From the NCBI GenBank assembly GCA_023150845.1, contig JAKLKD010000010.1:1-61514 (forward strand): a DNA stretch of 61,514 nucleotides. Direction: 5' to 3'. Of this stretch, positions 35,614 through 44,460 are shown one piece after another. The notes under the pieces were generated by a model. The model was not told the origin of the DNA. It ran no database searches and saw only the letters and a list, made by a program, of their open reading frames with translations. Numbering within the stretch: the first letter of the stretch is position 1; each line of letters opens with the position of its first letter. The stretch comes from Myxococcota bacterium. Lineage in GTDB: Bacteria > Myxococcota_A > UBA796 > CAJQPC01. The position numbers were made by a program, and so were the translations under genes.

Positions 35614-37215
35614 TTACGGCACGTCGAAGAGGTAGACGGCGCCCTTGTCCTTCTCGCTCGTGGTCTGGCCGCGGCCCGAGGCGCCGACGATGATCATGTC
35701 GGTGCCGGAGCGGTTGGTGTCTTCCGCGAAGTCGAGCCAAGAGCCGAGGTAGTCGCCCGCGCCGGTGCCGACGATGCGGGTGTCGGCGTCGTAGGCGTAG
35801 AGCGTGCCCGCGGCGGGGTTCAAGAAGACGTAGACCGCGCCGTTGTCGGCCACGCCCTCGCGGTTCGCGGAGATGATGACGTCGCGGTTGCCGTCGCCGT
35901 CTACGTCACCGGCGGTCATGCCCGAGCCGAACTGGTCGCCGTTGAGGTTGCCGATGAAGGTGATCTCCGCGGCGCTGTCCACGATCTGGGTGCCCGAGAT
36001 GGGCCCCTGGATGAGGTAGGCCGCGCCGACGCCGTCGTAGTTGATGGAGCCCACCAAGAAGTCGTCGTAGCCGTCGGCGTTGACGTCACCGGCGTGGTCG
36101 ATCTGGTTGCCGAGGTTGTCGCCTGGCACCGCGCCCTGGAGCTTCGCCGTCGCCGTGGAGATCGAGGCGTCGGCGCCGTCGGTCACCTCGGTGATGAGGT
36201 AGACCGCGCCCGCGCCGGAGCCGTTGGAGGACTCGTTGCGGGTGGAGACGATGAGGTCGTCGTTGCCGTCGCCGTCGGTGTCGCCGACGCCGTTGGCCCG
36301 GGTGCCGAGCTGGTCGCTGGCGGCCTCACCGGCGAGCTTCACGTTGGCGTTCGCCAAGGCGACGTCGGCGGTGACCGGCCCGAGGATGATGTAGGCCGCG
36401 CCCGCGTCCGCGCCGCCGACGTCGTCACCCGTCGCGGTGACCACCACGTCGGCGTAGCTGTCGCCGTTCACGTCGCCGATGATGTCCACCGCCGTGCCCG
36501 CGAGGTCGTTCGCCTTCTCGCCGGAGAAGGTGAAGCCGCCCGTGGTGATGGGCATGGTCTGCTTGCCGCGGGTGTAGTTCATCACCAGGTAGGCCGCGCC
36601 CGCGCGGGTCTTGGACGAGCTGACGGTGTTGGCGCCGAGGATGAAGTCATCCTTGCCGTCGTTATCGACGTCACCGCCGCCGCCGACGATCATCAGCGAC
36701 TTCGCGCTGCCCGTCGGGGTGTAGTAGCGGCCCTTGGCCCCGCCGATGTTGCTGTCGCCGGAGGTGAAGGGGCCACGCTCCATGTAGGCCGCGCCGTCGC
36801 CGCTCGCCGTGCTCGAGCCGTAGAGCGAGCCCGCGACGATGTCGGTGAGCCCGTCGCCGTTGAGGTCGCCCGCGGCGGCCACGCTGATGCCGAGGCGGTC
36901 GTCGGCGGACTCACCCTTCCACTGCGCGTAATACGACTTCGCCGCCCCGATGGAGCCCAGGGGCAAAGAGCGCTTCTCGCCGTCGGCGGTGAAGGAGCGG
37001 TCTACGTCGGGCTCGTAGTCGTCGTTGTCCCAGGCGAGCTGCCCCGCGGGGTCGGCCAGGGCGGCCTGCTCCTGCGCGGCCTCCTCGGCGCTCACGGGCT
37101 CACGCCCTGCGTCTGCGCTGGCGTCAAGTGCGTCACCCACAGGGGCGGGGGCGCACGCGGAGAGGAGCGCGAGGAAGATGACGGCCGAGGCAGGCGCGAG
37201 TGTAGACCGGTTCAT
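35614..37215 (-). CDS. FG-GAP beta-propeller lipoprotein
   Basis: A 533-residue surface lipoprotein. The signal peptide MNRSTLAPASAVIFLALLSA is followed by the lipobox Cys (LLSAC). From about residue 95, about seven blades of an integrin-alpha-like propeller follow, each with a calcium loop of the form D-x-[ND]-x-D-G-x-x-D: DLNGDGLTD, DVDNDGKDD, DVNGDSYAD, DTDGDGNDD, DVNADGYDD and DVDGDGNRD, with a degenerate last blade EDTNRSGTD. The ATG at 37215 was chosen over an upstream ATG because it begins the signal peptide and has GGGAG six bases upstream. Such lipoproteins are common in myxobacteria and probably bind surface ligands or cap multi-protein complexes. Confidence 0.93.
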   Translation of the reverse strand: MNRSTLAPASAVIFLALLSACAPAPVGDALDASADAGREPVSAEEAAQEQAALADPAGQLAWDNDDYEPDVDRSFTADGEKRSLPLGSIGAAKSYYAQWKGESADDRLGISVAAAGDLNGDGLTDIVAGSLYGSSTASGDGAAYMERGPFTSGDSNIGGAKGRYYTPTGSAKSLMIVGGGGDVDNDGKDDFILGANTVSSSKTRAGAAYLVMNYTRGKQTMPITTGGFTFSGEKANDLAGTAVDIIGDVNGDSYADVVVTATGDDVGGADAGAAYIILGPVTADVALANANVKLAGEAASDQLGTRANGVGDTDGDGNDDLIVSTRNESSNGSGAGAVYLITEVTDGADASISTATAKLQGAVPGDNLGNQIDHAGDVNADGYDDFLVGSINYDGVGAAYLIQGPISGTQIVDSAAEITFIGNLNGDQFGSGMTAGDVDGDGNRDVIISANREGVADNGAVYVFLNPAAGTLYAYDADTRIVGTGAGDYLGSWLDFAEDTNRSGTDMIIVGASGRGQTTSEKDKGAVYLFDVP

Positions 37216-37365
37216 GAGGTCTCCCGTGGCAGTAGGGACTGTTCGAGGGGCTGAGATCACCTTATCACCCCCGGCGGCGGGGGGGTCGGACAAGCGCGCG
37301 GAGGCCGCCCGTGGTTCTCCAGAGCCCCGAGACTCTACGGCGGATCACGCAAATCGACAGGAAGA

Positions 37366-37659
37366 TCAGTAGGTGCGATCCACGACGGACCGGAGGCGCA
37401 AGCCCGCGCGCTCCAGGCGCGCGGTGAGCCCCTCGGGGGGGTCCGCCACCACACAGCGCAGCACCTCCCCTCGATCGTAGGCGAGCAGCGTCACCTCCCG
37501 GACGTGCCCGACGGTGACGCCGGAGCCGTGGCTGCGCGCCCGAGGCTCGTCTACGGTGCGCACCACGGCGGCGGTGAGCCCCCGCGCGGCGCAGGCCGCC
37601 AAGAAGGCGTCGAGATCAGGGAGCGTCAGGGTTGGGGTGCTCGGCGTCAGCGGCGTCAT
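37366..37659 (-). CDS. Small conserved-looking hypothetical protein
   Basis: Not recognised. The 97-residue product has a low-complexity Thr/Pro start (MTPLTPSTPTLTLPDLDAFL) followed by a compact mixed alpha/beta region with EVTLLAYDRGEVLRCVVADP. There is no signal or membrane segment. The first 44 bases overlap the end of the GT39-like gene on the same strand, which suggests translational coupling. The coding potential is moderate, with normal third-position GC and no alternative start. Confidence 0.6.
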   Translation of the reverse strand: MTPLTPSTPTLTLPDLDAFLAACAARGLTAAVVRTVDEPRARSHGSGVTVGHVREVTLLAYDRGEVLRCVVADPPEGLTARLERAGLRLRSVVDRTY

Positions 37660-39187
37660 CGGTGTCCTCGGTCACCGCGTAGAGGATCCAGCCGTACCCC
37701 GGCTCGTCTCGCAGAGGCGTGAACCGCAGGCCGCCGACGCGGTGAACCACGGGGTAACCGAGCCAAGGCGCCACCGCCGGGGCCAAGGTCCAGTCCTCAC
37801 GAAACCAGGTGATGTAGCGGACTCGCTCCCGGCGGGCCCAGGCGGCGAAGCCCTCGGGGCCGCCCCCCAAGGTGTCGAGATCCATCCAGGTGAACATCCG
37901 GAAGCTGTGGTCGCGGCGGTTGATCCAGCAGCCGGGGATGTTGTCCACCAGGAGCCCGTCGCCGGGCCTCGACTCCCCCTCGATGAACACGGCGATCTCC
38001 CACTGGGGCTTGTAGAGCTCCTCCGAGAGCCGAATCTGCCGCTGGGTCTCCTCCCCCATCACCCACAGGCCTTGGGCCAAGGCCAAGGCCCCCAGGACCC
38101 GCGCCACGGTCGGGCTCAGGGCCGCGCCGAGCCGGTCGTAGAGCGCGAAGCCGCCGTGGCAGGCGAGGATGAGCATCGGCGGCAGCACCGGGTAGAGCCA
38201 CTTCCAGTAGAGGTTGTGCCCGGGCTCGTGCTGTGCGGTGAGCGCGATGCCCAGCCAGAAGCCCATGAGCCCCAAGGCCGCGACGCCGAGGCTGCGCCGG
38301 GGGTCGTGGCGGGTCCACGGCAAGAGCCCCAGGCCCAAGAGCCCGCCCGCCCAGAGCCCCCAGCCCACCCGCGACGGGATGAGCCCCGTGAGCAGGGCGA
38401 GGTCCACCCGGAGCCCCTCGATCACCCAGGCCGCGCCGACCGGCGACGCCGCCCCGCCGGTCTCGATGTTCACCGAGACCGAGTGCTCCCAGAACGCCCA
38501 GGTGCCGTGGACCTCGTGGCAGTAGGTGGACCAAACCGCCGCCGCCGCCGCCAGGGGCCCCAAGGCCATCCCCAGCCGCGGCAAGCGAGGGCCGCGCCCC
38601 AAGGCGTGCAGGGCCAAGGCCGGACTCAAGGTGAGGAGCGCGTCCATGCGGGTCAAGAAGGCGAGGCCCGCGAAGGCCGAGGCCAAGGCCAGGCGGTCCC
38701 GGGTCAAGGCAGCGAGGCTCGCCATCACAAAGCCCGCGTAGCAGGGCTCCCGCAGCGCTGAGGACGAGTACAGCGCGAGCTCCGGCTGAAAGGCGAGGAC
38801 GAGGCCCACGACCGCGGCCACCCGGGCGCCGAAGAGACGGTCGGCGATGAGCCCGGCGAGCAGCACCACGGCGACGCCGCCGACCCACGCGACGATCCTT
38901 GTGGCGATCACCGCGTCGCCGACCACGGCCATCACCGCCGCGGAGAGCGCGTAGTACATCGGCAGGTGGTTCATGTCGAAGCGCGTGAAGCCCGACTCCA
39001 GCACGCCCCGCGCCATGGCGAGGTTGCCGTAATCACTCTCTTCCCAGCCGTAATACCGAGGGATCAACCACAGGCGCCACAACCCCGCGATCACGGCCCA
39101 GAACGCCGAGAATCGCACGCCGAGCCCCCAACGTGAGCCCGCTCGCGCCGCGAATGACGCCCCTTGGTCCTTACCCGACAATGTCAC
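37616..39187 (-). CDS. GT39/PMT-like multi-pass membrane glycosyltransferase
   Basis: A 523-residue membrane protein of the ArnT/PMT_2 GT-C type. A first helix (FSAFWAVIAGLWRLWLIPRY) is followed by the loop GWEESDYGNLAMARGV, whose acidic residues occupy the place of the catalytic Asp of GT-C transferases. About 10-12 hydrophobic segments follow up to residue 380. A hydrophilic C-terminal domain of about 120 residues (CWINRRDHSFRMFTWMDLD onward) is periplasmic. Such enzymes move a sugar from polyprenyl phosphate to a lipid or protein outside the inner membrane. Donor and acceptor are unknown. The upstream neighbour is the divergent alpha/beta hydrolase. Confidence 0.85.
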   Translation of the reverse strand: MTLSGKDQGASFAARAGSRWGLGVRFSAFWAVIAGLWRLWLIPRYYGWEESDYGNLAMARGVLESGFTRFDMNHLPMYYALSAAVMAVVGDAVIATRIVAWVGGVAVVLLAGLIADRLFGARVAAVVGLVLAFQPELALYSSSALREPCYAGFVMASLAALTRDRLALASAFAGLAFLTRMDALLTLSPALALHALGRGPRLPRLGMALGPLAAAAAVWSTYCHEVHGTWAFWEHSVSVNIETGGAASPVGAAWVIEGLRVDLALLTGLIPSRVGWGLWAGGLLGLGLLPWTRHDPRRSLGVAALGLMGFWLGIALTAQHEPGHNLYWKWLYPVLPPMLILACHGGFALYDRLGAALSPTVARVLGALALAQGLWVMGEETQRQIRLSEELYKPQWEIAVFIEGESRPGDGLLVDNIPGCWINRRDHSFRMFTWMDLDTLGGGPEGFAAWARRERVRYITWFREDWTLAPAVAPWLGYPVVHRVGGLRFTPLRDEPGYGWILYAVTEDTDDAADAEHPNPDAP

Positions 39188-39260
39188 TCCTTCGTAGAGG
39201 CCGGTGTGCGGACGCTATCATGCGGATAGAGGACAGGATCGTCCCCTCGGGAGGAGTGTC

Positions 39261-40196
39261 ATGCAGAGCGTGCAGAGCCGCGGCGCCGCCGAGATGCGCA
39301 GCGGGTTTGTGGAGACCGAAGACGGCCTCAAGCTGTTCTGGCAGGCGACCGGCAGCGGCCCGCCCTTGGTGTGCTGCAACGGGCTCGGCGTCTCGACCTT
39401 CTTCTGGAAGTACATCGTTGAGCAGTTCCGCGACCGCTACGAGGTGATCGTCTGGGACTACCGCGGCCACGGCCGCTCGGACCGCCCGGAGGACCCCTAC
39501 GCCGTTGACCTCTCGATCCCCACCTTCGCCCGGGACCTCGGCCTCGTCTTAGAGGCGACCGGCGCGCGCTCCCCGGTGCTCATGGGGCACTCCATGGGCT
39601 GCCAGGTGATCTTGGAGCGGGTGCACCAGGCCCCCCATGAGGCGCGCGGCCTCGTGCTGCTCTTGGGCGGGCCCGGCCGGGTGCTCTCCCACTTCAACAA
39701 CAACCCCCGCAGCCCCCAGCTCTTTAAGGGCATCCACCTCGTCGTGAAGGCCCTCGACGACCGGGTGAACAAGCTCGCCCGGGTCGCGTTGCGCGGCCCC
39801 TTGGCCTGGAAGGTGACGAAGGGCCTCGCGATGGTGGACCCGCTCTACACCTCCAAGGCCGACTTTGTGCCCTATCTGGAGCACATGGCGAGCCTCGACC
39901 TGCGGCTGTTCTGTGAGCTCGTCGCCAGCGCCCAGCGCCACGACGCCCGCCCCTACCTCAACAGCGTGAAGCAGCCGACCCTCATCTTCGCCGCCGAGCG
40001 CGACGACTTCTTCCCGCTGTGGGTCATGAAGGACATGGCCGACCGCATCCCCAACGCGAGCCTGCTCGTGCTCGCCGATGGGTCACACGCGGCGATCATC
40101 GAGCAGCCCTGGACGATCAATCACCGTCTGGAGCGGTTTCTGCGGGAGGAGGTGCCGATTCAGTCGGGGCTACGGCTCGTTCGACCCGCGTCTTGA
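39261..40196 (+). CDS. Alpha/beta-hydrolase
   Basis: A 311-residue soluble alpha/beta-hydrolase. The oxyanion-hole strand PPLVCCNGLGVSTFFW (about 34-49), the nucleophile elbow MGHSMGC with Ser near 110, the acid in AERDDFFPLWV (about 257) and His in LADGSHAAIIEQP (about 278) form a complete triad. A helical cap lies between about 150 and 235. Epoxide hydrolase, haloperoxidase and ester hydrolase members share this pattern, so the substrate is undetermined. The ATG at 39261 is preceded by GGAGGAG at a good spacing, and an upstream ATG in the same frame lacks one. The 3' end overlaps a convergent gene by 80 bases. Confidence 0.92.
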   Translation: MQSVQSRGAAEMRSGFVETEDGLKLFWQATGSGPPLVCCNGLGVSTFFWKYIVEQFRDRYEVIVWDYRGHGRSDRPEDPYAVDLSIPTFARDLGLVLEATGARSPVLMGHSMGCQVILERVHQAPHEARGLVLLLGGPGRVLSHFNNNPRSPQLFKGIHLVVKALDDRVNKLARVALRGPLAWKVTKGLAMVDPLYTSKADFVPYLEHMASLDLRLFCELVASAQRHDARPYLNSVKQPTLIFAAERDDFFPLWVMKDMADRIPNASLLVLADGSHAAIIEQPWTINHRLERFLREEVPIQSGLRLVRPAS

Positions 40197-40608
40197 GCCG
40201 CTCCAGGGCCTCTCGCAGCTCGACCCCGGTGAGCGTGTTCTGAATCACCTGGGGCACATACGCGCCGACCTGCGCCGCCCCACGCCAGGAGAGCGCGCAG
40301 GCCTGCCCATCAGCGGCGGGCGCCAAGGTCCACTCGCCCTCGTTCGCCAAGAGGTCACCCTCTAAGAGCGCCCAGCTCAGGCGGATGGCGCCGTCCTCAC
40401 CGACGGGGTGCTGCTGCAGGCGAATGACGAAGCGCAGGCGGCGGATGATCTCGACGACGAGGCCGAGCTCCCACGCCGACTCCTCACGCCCCCGCACCTC
40501 ACAAGCGCGCACCTGGGGCCAGATCTCCGGCCAGGCGGTGAAGTCGGTCAAGGTCTCGAGCACCCGCGCTGGCGGGGCGCCCACGACCACCGAGGCGCGC
40601 CCCTCCAT
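40117..40608 (-). CDS. SRPBCC (START/polyketide-cyclase-like) protein
   Basis: A 163-residue START-like helix-grip protein. The N-terminus MEGRASVVVGAPPARVLETL then DFTAWPEIWPQVRACEV is the SRPBCC opening (strand, helix, WP-containing loop). Alternating strands (VEIIRRLRFVIRLQQHP, IRLSWALLEGDLLANEGEW) and a long C-terminal helix (VELREALERLKTRVERAV) complete the fold, followed by a Pro/Ala-rich tail. These proteins bind hydrophobic ligands such as lipids or polyketides. The start overlaps the stop of the RecG-like gene by one base (TGATG), so they are coupled. The last 80 bases overlap the convergent alpha/beta-hydrolase gene, encoding mostly the disordered tail. Confidence 0.82.
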   Translation of the reverse strand: MEGRASVVVGAPPARVLETLTDFTAWPEIWPQVRACEVRGREESAWELGLVVEIIRRLRFVIRLQQHPVGEDGAIRLSWALLEGDLLANEGEWTLAPAADGQACALSWRGAAQVGAYVPQVIQNTLTGVELREALERLKTRVERAVAPTESAPPPAETAPDGD

Positions 40609-43325
40609 CAGCGGCCCCCACGACGACGGCGGCGGCGGCGCTTGCCCTTGGCCCCAGACGCGGCGCCCGCGGCCGTGCCGACAGCGCCCTCCTCGGCGTT
40701 GCCTCCGCCGAAGACCCGCGCCTGCAGCTCACGGTGGGCGCGCTGCTTGAGCTGGGGATCGACCTGCAAGAGCGCGATGGCCGCGCGGCGAGCGCGTAAG
40801 AAGAGGTCCCGATCCCGGCCAGGCTCGCCGATCTCGAAGCTCGGCAGCTCCTGGGCGCGGGCGCCGAGGAGCTCCTCGTCGCCGCGGGCGATGCGGTCCT
40901 GCTCGGAGATCGCGAAGCCGTCCTGCTCCCGGGCGACGAGCTCGACGAGGCGCACCCCCTCGGGGTTCGGCGTCGCGCTGAGCACAAAGAAGCAGAGGCC
41001 GGGGTTGGCGCCTTTGGCGACGTGGCCGCGGAGCCGGTGCAGGCGCACGAGGTCGAAGCGGTCGGCGCTCTCGACGAGCACACAGCTCGCGTTGGCGACC
41101 TCCGGGGCGTCCTCGATGGCCGTCGTGGCGACGAGCACGTCAAAGCGGCGGCGCTGGAAGTCGTCGTAGGCGCGCTGGCGCTCCTCGCGGCTCATGGCGC
41201 CGTGGTAGAGCCCCACCCGGTAGCCGGGGAAGGCCTCCGCGCCGAGGGCCTCGACGAGCTGTCGGGCGCGGTCGAGAGGCATGAGATCACCGCCCTTCCC
41301 GAGCGGGAACACGACGTAGCCTTGGCGGCCATCGGCGAGCAGCTCACACATGCGGGCGTAGGCGACGGCGCGCTCCTCAGGGCCACGCACGACGGTCTCG
41401 ACGAGCTGCTGCGACTCCGTGGGGATCACGGAGATGTCGCAGTCCGAGAACAGCGTGAAGGTGAGGCTCGTGGGGATCGGCACGGCGGTGACGATGAGCA
41501 GGTCGGGGTGCACGCCCTTCTGGTTGAGCCACTCCCGGCGCACCTGCCCGAAGGAGCTGCGCTCCTCGACGACCACGAGGCCGAGCTTCTTAAACTCCGG
41601 TAGCCCCGCCGAGGCGAAGCTGTGGGTGGCGAAGACGACGTTCACCTCGCCGCGGCGGATCGCGTCGAGCTGGTTGTTCGACGGGGTCTGGGAGATGAGC
41701 TGGGGCACGAGGCCGACGCCGCGCAGGAGCGGCTCGGCGAAGAGGTGGCGGTGCTCCGCCGCCAAGGAGTCCGGCGCCAAGAACAAGACCTGGCTGCGCG
41801 CCGCGCCGACCATGACCGCCGAGATCAGCGCGACGAGCGCCTTGCCCGAGCCGACGTCGCCTTGGAGCAGCCGCGTCATCGCCGTCGAGCGGCGGAGATC
41901 CCGGCGGATGTCGTCGAAGGCCGCCTCTTGGCCGTCGTTGAGCGCGAAGCTGTTGAGGAGCTGGAGCCGCCCGGTCAGATCGTGGGAGATCGGGTGCGCG
42001 ACCCCGCGTAGGCGCACGGGCTGCTGCGAGCTGGCCGAGAGGTGGTGGACGAAGAACTCCTCAAACACCCAGCGCGCCCGGGCCCGCTTGAGCCCGATCG
42101 TCGGCAGGTGCAGCTCACGGATCGCGTCGTCCAAGGAGGAGACGCGGGCGTCCTGCACGATGCGCACGGGCAAGGGGTCAAGGCAGAGCTCCCCGTACTT
42201 GAGGAGCGCGAGCCGCGCGAGGCGCCGGAGCTCGTCCTCATCGACGCCCTCCACGCCGTAGATCGGGCGCCGCAGGAAGCCCCGGGCGTCGGCGAGCCAG
42301 CGCATGGCCTCGTAGAGCACCGCGCCGTCGTCGGTGACCTCAAGGCGGCCAGCGACGGCGACCTCTTGGCCCGTCGGCGTAGCCGCGAGGTCCGGCGGCG
42401 TGCTCGTGTACCAGCGGCAGCGCACCACACGCTCCCCCTGGGTGAGGATCATCTCCTCGACGCGGCTCCCCGGGCGCATCCGGGCGCAGCGCGCGCTGAT
42501 GCGGCCCACCAAGGCGAGGTCCTCGCCGCCGTCCGGCAGGGGGTCCTCGGCGCGCAGGAGGCTGAGCTTCTGCTGATCCGCGGGGACGCGGCAGAGCAGG
42601 TCGGCGATGGTCTCGATGCCCGCCTCGTCCAGGGCCTCGACGACCTCGGGGCGGAGCGGGCTGAGCGCCGACACGGGCTGCCCGGTGTGCTCGGGGTCGC
42701 CCAAGGAGGCGCGCGGCGGCGGAGGCGGCGCGGGCGGCGGGGCCTCGGGCTCCTTCGCCTGCTTCGACTCTTTGCCGCCCTTCGGGCCGCGGCCGCGCTC
42801 GTCACCCCGGCTGCGCTCCTCACCGCGCTCTTTGCCGCCGTGGTCTTTGCCGCCTTGTTCACGGGGCTCCCGGGCGCCCTCCACGCGGGCGCCTTCGGGC
42901 CGAGCGGCCCGGGCCTCGTCCTGGGGCTCCCCGGCGAGCACGATGAGCTCCGCGGTCGGGAGGAGGGCCGTGTCGTTGGCCAAGGTCAACGCCGCCTCTT
43001 GCACGGCGACCAAGGCGTCGCGCATCGGGCCCACACGCAGGAGGTACGGGAGATCGTCGGCCTGGGCGAGGGTGTCGCGGACCTCGGCGAGGCGCTCCAA
43101 GGCGAGCCCCTCGGGAGCCTCGGCGAGGGCCGTCGTCAAGAGGCTCGCGCAGGAGCGCCCGAGCCAAGGGGAGGCCCACAGGCGCTCACCGTCCTCACGG
43201 AGGCCAAAACGAAGGGCGCGGCAGACCGCGTCCAGCAGCGCAGGAGCGCGGGCAGCGCGAGCGCGACGAGGCGCGCGCGGGGCCGACGCCCCCTCGCCCA
43301 CCTCGGGCTGGGGAAGCTCGGACAT
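40608..43325 (-). CDS. RecG-like protein with degenerate helicase motifs (probable pseudo-helicase)
   Basis: A 905-residue homologue of the RecG branch-migration helicase. The wedge/OB region (about 250-390), two RecA-like domains and a C-terminal TRG-like region are recognisable, but nearly every catalytic motif is altered. Walker A is GDVGSGKALV (Thr to Ala after Lys, about 490). Motif II is EERSSFG where RecG has DEQHRFG (about 585). Motif III is TAVPIPT for TATPIPR. Motif V is TTAIEDAPEVANA for TTVIEVGVDVPNA, and motif VI is RGHVAKG for RGRVGRG. A charged Lys/Glu/Arg/Gly linker (about 155-205) and a basic KRRRRRRRGG tail flank the core. The frame is intact and codon use is normal, so it is unlikely to be a plain pseudogene. 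It follows greA by eight bases and is coupled to the SRPBCC gene. Confidence 0.85.
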   Translation of the reverse strand: MSELPQPEVGEGASAPRAPRRARAARAPALLDAVCRALRFGLREDGERLWASPWLGRSCASLLTTALAEAPEGLALERLAEVRDTLAQADDLPYLLRVGPMRDALVAVQEAALTLANDTALLPTAELIVLAGEPQDEARAARPEGARVEGAREPREQGGKDHGGKERGEERSRGDERGRGPKGGKESKQAKEPEAPPPAPPPPPRASLGDPEHTGQPVSALSPLRPEVVEALDEAGIETIADLLCRVPADQQKLSLLRAEDPLPDGGEDLALVGRISARCARMRPGSRVEEMILTQGERVVRCRWYTSTPPDLAATPTGQEVAVAGRLEVTDDGAVLYEAMRWLADARGFLRRPIYGVEGVDEDELRRLARLALLKYGELCLDPLPVRIVQDARVSSLDDAIRELHLPTIGLKRARARWVFEEFFVHHLSASSQQPVRLRGVAHPISHDLTGRLQLLNSFALNDGQEAAFDDIRRDLRRSTAMTRLLQGDVGSGKALVALISAVMVGAARSQVLFLAPDSLAAEHRHLFAEPLLRGVGLVPQLISQTPSNNQLDAIRRGEVNVVFATHSFASAGLPEFKKLGLVVVEERSSFGQVRREWLNQKGVHPDLLIVTAVPIPTSLTFTLFSDCDISVIPTESQQLVETVVRGPEERAVAYARMCELLADGRQGYVVFPLGKGGDLMPLDRARQLVEALGAEAFPGYRVGLYHGAMSREERQRAYDDFQRRRFDVLVATTAIEDAPEVANASCVLVESADRFDLVRLHRLRGHVAKGANPGLCFFVLSATPNPEGVRLVELVAREQDGFAISEQDRIARGDEELLGARAQELPSFEIGEPGRDRDLFLRARRAAIALLQVDPQLKQRAHRELQARVFGGGNAEEGAVGTAAGAASGAKGKRRRRRRRGGR

Positions 43326-43333
43326 TTTGCCCT

Positions 43334-43810
43334 CTAGCGGTACTCGATGGTGATGATCTCGAAGGTGCGGCGCCCGCTCGGGGTCTCAACCCTCACCTCA
43401 TCGCCGCTGGTCTTGCCGATGATCGCGCGACCGATGGGGGAGGTGTAGGAGATCTTGCCGGCCTTCACGTCCGACTCGAAGTCGCCGACGACGGTGTAAC
43501 GCACCTCCTCGTCGGTCTCGGTGTTCACCATGACCACCGTGGCGCCGAAGACGACGAGATCCTTCTGCGGCACCTTGGTGATGTCGATGACCTCACAGGT
43601 GGCGATGGCCGTCTCGACCTGGCGGATGCGGCCCTCCAAGAGCGCCTGGCGCTCCTTGGCGTCTTCGTACTCGGAGTTCTCCGAGATGTCGCCGTGGGCC
43701 CGCGCCTCGGCGATGTCTTGAACGACCTTGGGCCGAAGGACCTCCTTGGCGTGCTTGAGCTCAGCGACAAGACGCTGATGTCCTTCGGGGGTCATGAGAC
43801 TTCGCTGCAT
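43334..43810 (-). CDS. greA: Transcription elongation factor GreA
   Basis: A 158-residue GreA that stimulates RNA cleavage in arrested polymerase. The N-terminal coiled coil (LVAELKHAKEVLRPKVVQDI then SENSEYEDAKERQALLEGRI) has the acidic tip, here AEARAHGDISENSEYEDAKE with its invariant Asp/Glu pair. The C-terminal FKBP-like domain (VVFGATVVMVNTETDEEVRY to YTSPIGRAIIGKTSGDEV) binds the polymerase secondary channel. Length and sequence are typical. It is eight bases upstream of the RecG-like gene and probably forms a transcript with it. Confidence 0.97.
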   Translation of the reverse strand: MQRSLMTPEGHQRLVAELKHAKEVLRPKVVQDIAEARAHGDISENSEYEDAKERQALLEGRIRQVETAIATCEVIDITKVPQKDLVVFGATVVMVNTETDEEVRYTVVGDFESDVKAGKISYTSPIGRAIIGKTSGDEVRVETPSGRRTFEIITIEYR

Positions 43811-43998
43811 AAACGGTGCCTTCTGATGAATACGGAGAGAGGTGTCGAGAGGGGCGCTCGGCGATCGCGGCCCAAGCAGACCAGGGCGGGCGGGCGGGCG
43901 ATCCGAGCGCCACCAAGGAACGCTGAGCCTTCAGAGTAGCACGGCGCGGCCCGATCGGGTCGGCGCCTGCGCTGAGCCAGCCCCCGCGCGGGGACCGC

Positions 43999-44385
43999 TC
44001 ACTCCAAGGTCTCGAGGAGCCCCTGGGCGTCTAAGAACTTGTGGGAGGCGAACTCCAGGTGCTGCGTCTGGTTGATCACAGGGAAGACGACGTTTAGCGC
44101 CCACTCACAGCGGACGTGACGCTCGCCCTTCTCCTCGTAGATCGTGCAGTCCTTGGGGACGATGTAGGTGGGGATCTCCTGCTTGTCGAGCTCATGGAGG
44201 AGCCGCTCCTGGGCCTTGGCCTGGGAGCGATCTCGCCACTCCAAGAGCGAGACCTGCACGATCTCGTCCATCTTGTACTTGATCCAGTAGTGCGGCGTGA
44301 TGACGGCGACGTAGAAGCCTCCGCCGACCACGATCGCCACCATGAGGATCTTGACCACGTCGATCTTTCCGGATCGCAGCCGCAT
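43999..44385 (-). CDS. Small single-pass membrane protein, DUF4845-like
   Basis: A 128-residue protein with one N-terminal helix (IDVVKILMVAIVVGGGFYVA) and a roughly 90-residue outside domain. The domain pattern (IVQVSLLEWRDRS, then LHELDKQEIPTYIVPKDCTI and HVRCEWALNVVFPVINQTQH) resembles DUF4845, a family often near lepA/lepB, but the match is by layout only. The ATG at 44385 has AAGGAG nine bases upstream; an ATG at 44403 lacks one. The gene follows lepA by 75 bases on the same strand, which agrees with the usual neighbourhood. Confidence 0.7.
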   Translation of the reverse strand: MRLRSGKIDVVKILMVAIVVGGGFYVAVITPHYWIKYKMDEIVQVSLLEWRDRSQAKAQERLLHELDKQEIPTYIVPKDCTIYEEKGERHVRCEWALNVVFPVINQTQHLEFASHKFLDAQGLLETLE

Positions 44386-44460
44386 CACCAGGCACTCCTT
44401 CACCAGGTCAGGGAATCAGGAGTGTACCAAACAACCGGCGACGCGGGGGTCCGAGCGCGG

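Noticed and set aside
40608-43325. Plain pseudogene of recG
   Set aside because: No frameshift or premature stop is present, and codon use and operon coupling are normal, so an altered-function protein is more likely than decay.
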